Source: a virus
Length of the DNA: 64,000 bases
IMG/VR virus record: IMGVR_UViG_3300028837_003734
Coordinates: 1 to 64,000 of that record
Reading direction: 5' to 3' (one strand)
Within the stretch, counting starts at the first letter, position 1. The number at the start of each line of letters is the position of its first letter. The notes below the pieces were generated by a model. It was given only the letters and a program-made list of their open reading frames with translations. It did not search any database and was not told the DNA's origin. Shown here piece after piece: positions 59,164 through 64,000 of this stretch. The translations under genes were made by a program, and so were the position numbers.

Positions 59164-62037
59164 ATGGCAATGGAAATCTTTAAATTAATGGGAACGGTTG
59201 CCATAAATAAAGACCAGGCTTTAAAAGATATTAAGGCAGTACAAGATCAAGCCAAGCGAGCCTCTACAGAAATGGGAGGCTCTTTTACTAAATTTAGCGG
59301 ATATGTGGAGCAGCATTCTGCCCAGATAAAAAAGGCTGGCAAGATGATGACCATATTCGGCGGGATTGCCACTGCTGTCTTTACCGTTGCGGTTAAAGGT
59401 GCGGCTGATTTCGAGACCCAATTAGCCAATGTCTCCACCATGCTTGACGCTTCAGCCATGAGAATTTTGCCGGAGTACAGAAAGGGTTTGCAATCTTTAT
59501 CCGTAGAATTTGGGGAATCAACTGAAACACTTTCTAAAGGACTTTATGATATTCTATCAGCCAGTATACCTCCCGCTGAGGCCTTAGGTGTATTGGAAGT
59601 TTCTGCCAGAGCAGCAGCTGCCGGCATCACCGATACTGGAGTGGCAGCCGATGCTATAACTACCATATTAAATTCTTATGGGTTTAGTGCTGATAAGGCT
59701 GGGATGGTGAGTGATAAATTATTTGCCATCGTCAAGGAAGGTAAGACTACCTTTGCTGAGTTGGCACCTTCGATCGGAAAGGTGGCTGCCACCGCTTCAA
59801 TGGCCGGATTAAGTTTTGACGACTTAGGTGCCTGTATTGCCACTATGACTAGGGCTGGTATCCGGACAGAAGAAACCATGACCGCTATTAATGGTGTGCT
59901 GATAGCATTTCTCAAACCAACCGATGAGGCCATAGCAGCAGCGGGAAAATTCGGTTTAGAGCTTAATACCACAACCCTTCAGACCGAAGGCCTGACCGGA
60001 GTAATGGAGAAACTGACCGACGCAACTGCTGAACAGCTTGCCGAAATATTCCCTAACATCAGAGGTTTAAAAGGAATGGCCGCGGCTTTAGGAGATGCCG
60101 AAGGGTATGCTAGAAGTTATGCACTAATGTTAGAATCGGCTGGTCTTACCCAGGAAGCCTTTGCTAAACAATCGGATACCCTGAATTTTAAACTGGATCA
60201 ACTGAAATCAATGTTTAATGTCATAAGAGTTACTATAGGCGATGCATTGATTCCCGCTGTGGAAGATATCACTGAAAAAGTTATGGGAGCCATCATAAAA
60301 GTTAAAGAATGGACCGAAGCAAATAAACCTCTTACCGAGAGTTTAGTCAAATGGGGGGCCGGTGTTAGTGGGGTGATGTTAGTCTTAGGACCACTTATGA
60401 TGATGCTTCCGGGCTTGGTTATTGCTTTGCCCAAGATTGTTGTTGCAATAAAAGCAATAAGTTTGGCAATATCGGGAGCTGTTGGTGGGTTAGCCCTGCT
60501 TTCACCCCAAGTAGCCGGAGCAATATTATTGACCTTGGCGGTTTATGATATTTATACAAAAGTAGTAAAGGTTTTAAAGGAGGGCGAAGGGATTTTAGAG
60601 GAAGGCAAAAGAATCAGGGAGGCTGAAGCTGGAGCTATTGAAGCTCAAACTAGAGCAAATGAAAAGCTACGAGAAGCTTATAACCTAACTGATGAGGAGA
60701 TGCAATATTGGATTGAGAATCACAAATTATCGGCCTCTGTGTTGGAACGGGTCGCACAGCATTCAAGAGATTTAGCTAAAATTCAATATCAATTAATTAG
60801 TACTGGAAGTGACCTTAGTGAAGTTACAGCAGAGACTACAAAGTCTTTTGAGGAGCTCGATGGGGCTATCCTAAATACGATTATCAAGGGAGGCGAGCTT
60901 TCTGAACAGCAAGAGGATTATATGGAAAGACGTAAGCGGGTGTCTGATCTTGACCGCACAGTAACTCAAAGGAAGATTGACGATTTAGATATGGAATGCA
61001 TTACTTTATTAGCTAATATGGATACTAATTTAATGACGATGGAGCAGATTGATGAATATAGGCAACTTATGCTTGATCATATTATTGCAGGATCTTCAGA
61101 GAGAGAAGAACATTTAAGAAATTTGCAAGAAGTTGAGGATAAGTTATTTGAACTAGAACATACCCAAGTTGAGGTTAGAATTAGAGATTTAGAAAAGGAA
61201 CGAGATGCCCGAATTGAGGCTGCAAAAGAAGCTATGCTGTCAGCAGAAAAACAGGCTGAAGCAATTGAGAAATTTAAAGAAGCCTTTGACAGGGAGAAAG
61301 CCTCGATTTTGGAACTTGCAATTGCGAGAAGTGAGAAGGAGATAGCCGGTATAAATGAAGCTATTGAACGTCGTAAAGAGGCAGGCGAGTCAATTGATGA
61401 ACTAATTAAAAAACGAAATGCAGAGATTGAAAATCTTAATAAATTAAAAGGGTCTTACGGCGAGACGGCTGTGGCTGCAGAAAAACTTGCCGCTGCGGAG
61501 GCCAAAAAGAAATTATTTAAAGTGGTTGATGCCGAAGGAAAGACAATTGGATTTAGGTCTCAGCATCAGTTGAGTCAAGAGGAATCCGCTGCTGGCGTAA
61601 CCTTAGTGCCTATGATGAAGGGTGGTTTGGTTCAAACTTTTATAAATGCTATTAAACATTTGGCTGGTGGTGGAACCACAGATACCGTTCCCATTATGGC
61701 CACTCCCGGAGAATATGTGATTAAAAAAGAAATGGTAGATTTTATCAGAAGGACCGGAATGGTGACCGGGGGTTTAGTAGAAGCAATTAGAAAAGGCCTA
61801 CCTACACCGAATCCTGCTTTTGCTGAAGGAGGAATAGTAGGAAGATGGACAGGAGCTCAGCTGGGTACTGCCCCTTCTGGGGGAGTTTGGAGCGGTAGCC
61901 TTGTTTTTGGCAGTGGGTCCATTGTTATAAATGCCAAAACTCTTGATGATGCTACTATAGACCAAGCGGGTGACAAGATAATGCAGGTAGTGCACAAAAA
62001 AGCCAGAGACGCTGGTTGGGTTTTCGGGAGGAGTTAA
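59164..62037 (+). CDS. Tape measure protein (TP901 type)
   Basis: The 957-residue protein has a coiled N-terminus and the TP901 core: FETQLANVSTMLDAS, LSVEFGESTETLSKGLYDI, AADAITTILNSYGFSADKAG, GKTTFAELAPSIGKV and MTAINGVLIAFLKPTDE. Hydrophobic segments at about 395-465 (VMLVLGPLMMMLPGLVIALP) could insert into the host membrane. Charged coiled coils follow (about 480-770), with a Gly-rich end. It sets tail length; at about 0.15 nm per residue, a tail near 140 nm is expected. Confidence 0.92.
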   Translation: MAMEIFKLMGTVAINKDQALKDIKAVQDQAKRASTEMGGSFTKFSGYVEQHSAQIKKAGKMMTIFGGIATAVFTVAVKGAADFETQLANVSTMLDASAMRILPEYRKGLQSLSVEFGESTETLSKGLYDILSASIPPAEALGVLEVSARAAAAGITDTGVAADAITTILNSYGFSADKAGMVSDKLFAIVKEGKTTFAELAPSIGKVAATASMAGLSFDDLGACIATMTRAGIRTEETMTAINGVLIAFLKPTDEAIAAAGKFGLELNTTTLQTEGLTGVMEKLTDATAEQLAEIFPNIRGLKGMAAALGDAEGYARSYALMLESAGLTQEAFAKQSDTLNFKLDQLKSMFNVIRVTIGDALIPAVEDITEKVMGAIIKVKEWTEANKPLTESLVKWGAGVSGVMLVLGPLMMMLPGLVIALPKIVVAIKAISLAISGAVGGLALLSPQVAGAILLTLAVYDIYTKVVKVLKEGEGILEEGKRIREAEAGAIEAQTRANEKLREAYNLTDEEMQYWIENHKLSASVLERVAQHSRDLAKIQYQLISTGSDLSEVTAETTKSFEELDGAILNTIIKGGELSEQQEDYMERRKRVSDLDRTVTQRKIDDLDMECITLLANMDTNLMTMEQIDEYRQLMLDHIIAGSSEREEHLRNLQEVEDKLFELEHTQVEVRIRDLEKERDARIEAAKEAMLSAEKQAEAIEKFKEAFDREKASILELAIARSEKEIAGINEAIERRKEAGESIDELIKKRNAEIENLNKLKGSYGETAVAAEKLAAAEAKKKLFKVVDAEGKTIGFRSQHQLSQEESAAGVTLVPMMKGGLVQTFINAIKHLAGGGTTDTVPIMATPGEYVIKKEMVDFIRRTGMVTGGLVEAIRKGLPTPNPAFAEGGIVGRWTGAQLGTAPSGGVWSGSLVFGSGSIVINAKTLDDATIDQAGDKIMQVVHKKARDAGWVFGRS

Positions 62038-62388
62038 ATGGAGATTAAATTGGGCATTCTAGATTCAGAAATTCCTTTTTATTATGTAAATGTAAATGAC
62101 GAGACCATTAAGCCAAAATCTGAGCATGGAGTTATTTCAGGTGGTATTAAGTTTCAGGAAGCTCATAACTCCCACAAAGTTTATTCTTTTGAGTTTGTCT
62201 ATTTAACTTATGCTGAGAAAGTAGCTTTGGAAGCGATCTTTGTTCTACCAAATATTTTAAATGTCAAGTTTGAAACTGAGAGTTTTGATGTTAATCATAG
62301 CATAAAATTCAGAAATCCGTTTAGTGTGATCCGTAGCCAGAGAATACCATCTGGCTACGAAGCTACTATTGTGGGGGTGGAGGTTTAA
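62038..62388 (+). CDS. Small tail protein, distal tail region
   Basis: The 116-residue beta-rich protein begins at the tape measure stop codon. It contains HKVYSFEFVYLTYAEKVALEAIF and NHSIKFRNPFSVIRSQRIPSGYEATI, resembling the small tail proteins that follow tape measure genes in siphoviruses. It probably belongs to the tail tip. Confidence 0.65.
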   Translation: MEIKLGILDSEIPFYYVNVNDETIKPKSEHGVISGGIKFQEAHNSHKVYSFEFVYLTYAEKVALEAIFVLPNILNVKFETESFDVNHSIKFRNPFSVIRSQRIPSGYEATIVGVEV

Positions 62389-62391
62389 TTT

Positions 62392-64000
62392 GTGCAAGAT
62401 TTAAAGGGCTTGGCTACTACGGATTTTGATGTAAAGTCACATGTAGCTGTGGGAAAAATAAAGGTTGATACAACGGGTTGGAATAATTTTCAGGAATTAC
62501 CCGACGTCGAATCATGTAGAATTAGCAGCAATTTAATCGATGAAGTAATGTTGTTTTCAGCTGCAAGTTTTACTATAACCTGTTTGAATACTGATGATAG
62601 ATATTCGTGGTTAGATGAGGGGGCGACCCATTATAATTGGTTACGCCAGGGAAGAAAAATTAAATTATACATTGGAATTAGGGTAAGTGATACAAATTAC
62701 CATTGGAAATGGATTACCGGCAGGATAGATGAACCTAAATTTACTCAGGAGGCAGGCGAGGAGATTTGTACTATAACTGGCAGATGCCTTATGAGAATGC
62801 TCATTGAAAATAGAATGAAGCAAGTTTATTGGGGGGCTCAGAGATTTTTTAATACTTATGATAGTAAAGATGAATATCCAATGCCGGCAGGTTGTACGGG
62901 AGTTCGTTGTACGGGGGTTCACCGGGCTTTTCTCGATGCGAAATATCCTTATGATGGCACTAACTTGAAGGAAATTACTCTCAATTCGGGCTGGACTTAC
63001 GACTGGACAACTAATATATTCTTGTTATTAAGAAATATTATTCCTTATTATGACGGTAATAATAATTTGGTGGTTTATTATTTCAAATCTCAGGTTCCGG
63101 AGGAAGTAGTTGCCGATATTTTAGTTGAATCAGGATTTCTAAGAGAAGATGAACGTATATCCTGGCTTGCAAATAGTGATTACGTAACGCCTACCGGTAA
63201 AACTATTGACAGAGTTTGGTTTAATAAGGGAACCACTTGTTTGGAGGCCCTTAGGTTGGTAGCGGAGGCAGTTCAGTATCGATTTTATCCCGATCACGAT
63301 GGCAATCCTATTTTTAAGCCACCGCCAACTTCCAGCGCTGCGGTTAAGTTAATAACTGTAGATAATATTACTATTAATAATCGCAGGGAGTTAGTTGGTG
63401 AAGTTAAAAATCATATAATTGTTAAAGGTGAGGAGAGAAAGAAATTAGTTAAAATACCAACCGTTACCACTCATGCAGCAACTGTTGATGTTGATCTTGA
63501 AGTTGCGATATTGTATGGAGTAATGGATTCAGATGGTAAGGGTGGCGTGAATAGAAGAGGATTTCAGTGGGGTGTTGCTTTACTTGCTACCGGAGATTGG
63601 TATGAAGATGGTCCTTTTGAAATAGGACAGTTTGAGCATCAATTGACTGAATCGGAGTTAGATGATTTTGTGCTTGAGGACGGGAATATAACAATTTATG
63701 ATATTAGTGTTGCTGCGGATAAGATTAATGTATCCTTTAGCATTTCTACAGGCACGAAGATCTATTTTAGCTCAACTGACACTCTGCCTGACCCTCTGGT
63801 TGCGGGAACAGCATATTATGCCATTAAGACGGATCCGTTGCGTATTCAGGTAGCAGCAACAAAGGATGATGCTTTAGCGGGAATCCAGATAGATTTAATC
63901 GATCGGGGAATTGGAGTTCATACCGTGACATTGAGCATAGGTCACTGGTATCGGGCATTTGTAAGAAATTCACAAGGAATGTTTTTTGGTAAATGGATTT
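62392..64000 (+). CDS. Large tail-tip / receptor-binding-type protein, incomplete at the right edge
   Basis: GTG 62392 lies 8 nt behind GTGGAGG. At least 536 residues are present and the frame is still open at the edge. It has a gpD/baseplate-hub-like layout: KIKLYIGIRVSDTNYHWKWI, GRIDEPKFTQEAGEE, ICTITGRCLMRMLIE, LRNIIPYYDGNNNL and RRELVGEVKNHIIVKGEE. Near residues 450-515 it carries IYFSSTDTLPDPLVAGTAYYAIK and IGVHTVTL, the same small beta module as insert 1 of the connector protein. It probably forms the tail hub or fibre. Confidence 0.75.
   Translation, partial: MQDLKGLATTDFDVKSHVAVGKIKVDTTGWNNFQELPDVESCRISSNLIDEVMLFSAASFTITCLNTDDRYSWLDEGATHYNWLRQGRKIKLYIGIRVSDTNYHWKWITGRIDEPKFTQEAGEEICTITGRCLMRMLIENRMKQVYWGAQRFFNTYDSKDEYPMPAGCTGVRCTGVHRAFLDAKYPYDGTNLKEITLNSGWTYDWTTNIFLLLRNIIPYYDGNNNLVVYYFKSQVPEEVVADILVESGFLREDERISWLANSDYVTPTGKTIDRVWFNKGTTCLEALRLVAEAVQYRFYPDHDGNPIFKPPPTSSAAVKLITVDNITINNRRELVGEVKNHIIVKGEERKKLVKIPTVTTHAATVDVDLEVAILYGVMDSDGKGGVNRRGFQWGVALLATGDWYEDGPFEIGQFEHQLTESELDDFVLEDGNITIYDISVAADKINVSFSISTGTKIYFSSTDTLPDPLVAGTAYYAIKTDPLRIQVAATKDDALAGIQIDLIDRGIGVHTVTLSIGHWYRAFVRNSQGMFFGKWI

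Noticed and set aside
1-64000. Integrase, lysogeny module or attachment sites
   Set aside because: No tyrosine or serine integrase motifs were seen. The gp3-like protein alone does not show temperate lifestyle, since the family is common in phages without serine integrases.

Overview
The window is a 64 kb AT-rich, gene-dense stretch in which every supported gene reads on the plus strand. It carries a terminase, portal, head morphogenesis protein, major capsid protein, connectors, tail tube, frameshifted tail chaperone, tape measure and distal tail genes but no sheath. This is most of the genome of a siphovirus-like tailed phage. Strong AGGAGG-type ribosome sites, TTGACA/TATAAT promoters and a sigma/alpha-type regulator indicate a bacterial host. 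No integrase is seen, and the last gene runs off the right edge.

Layout. 0-5 kb: direct repeats, a terminator, small genes and a gp3-like (recombination-directionality-factor family) protein. 5-8 kb: a sigma region 4 / RNAP alpha-CTD fusion and small genes. 8-12 kb: an SbcD/SbcC (Mre11/Rad50) pair. 12-17 kb: a 3D-domain wall protein, then a replication initiator-like protein, a G39P-like loader and a DnaB helicase; two copies of a terminator-like structured RNA (13.3 and 14.2 kb) lie just upstream. 17-26 kb: small zinc-ribbon and membrane proteins, a Gp37/Gp68 radical-SAM-like protein and a ClpP-like protease. 27-31 kb: a radical SAM protein, a PD-(D/E)XK nuclease and a TerD-like protein. 31.6-37.9 kb: a PP-loop (PAPS reductase-like) protein and five DNA methyltransferase genes, one broken at its catalytic motif. 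38-64 kb: the packaging, head and tail module, which includes three very large multidomain proteins.

The most unusual feature is the number of structured RNA families in otherwise empty DNA. (A) At 19.74-21.97 kb about 16 hairpins surround an IS110-family protein whose first DEDD aspartate is Lys and which lacks the usual Ser-Gly segment. The hairpins share a covarying core: a stem, a 1-nt bulge, two further pairs and a TA...T loop of variable sequence. (B) A roughly ten-member hairpin array fills 26.1-27.0 kb, next to a radical SAM gene. (C) Three tandem hairpins with full compensatory changes at 28.65-28.82 kb precede the TerD-like gene, which is followed by a 220-nt multi-helix RNA at 30.84-31.06 kb. 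(D) The two terminator-like RNAs lie at 13.3 and 14.2 kb. The layout of A suggests an RNA-guided or RNA-bound IS110-derived protein with many alternative RNAs. That function is inference from sequence.

Transcription signals form a pattern: two consensus promoters (31.44 and 50.47 kb) are each followed within about 60 nt by strong intrinsic terminators ahead of a gene block, which suggests antitermination or attenuation. Three genes (2.6, 27.9 and 36.1 kb) need single-base changes in length to restore family-like proteins; these may be sequencing errors, decay or recoding.
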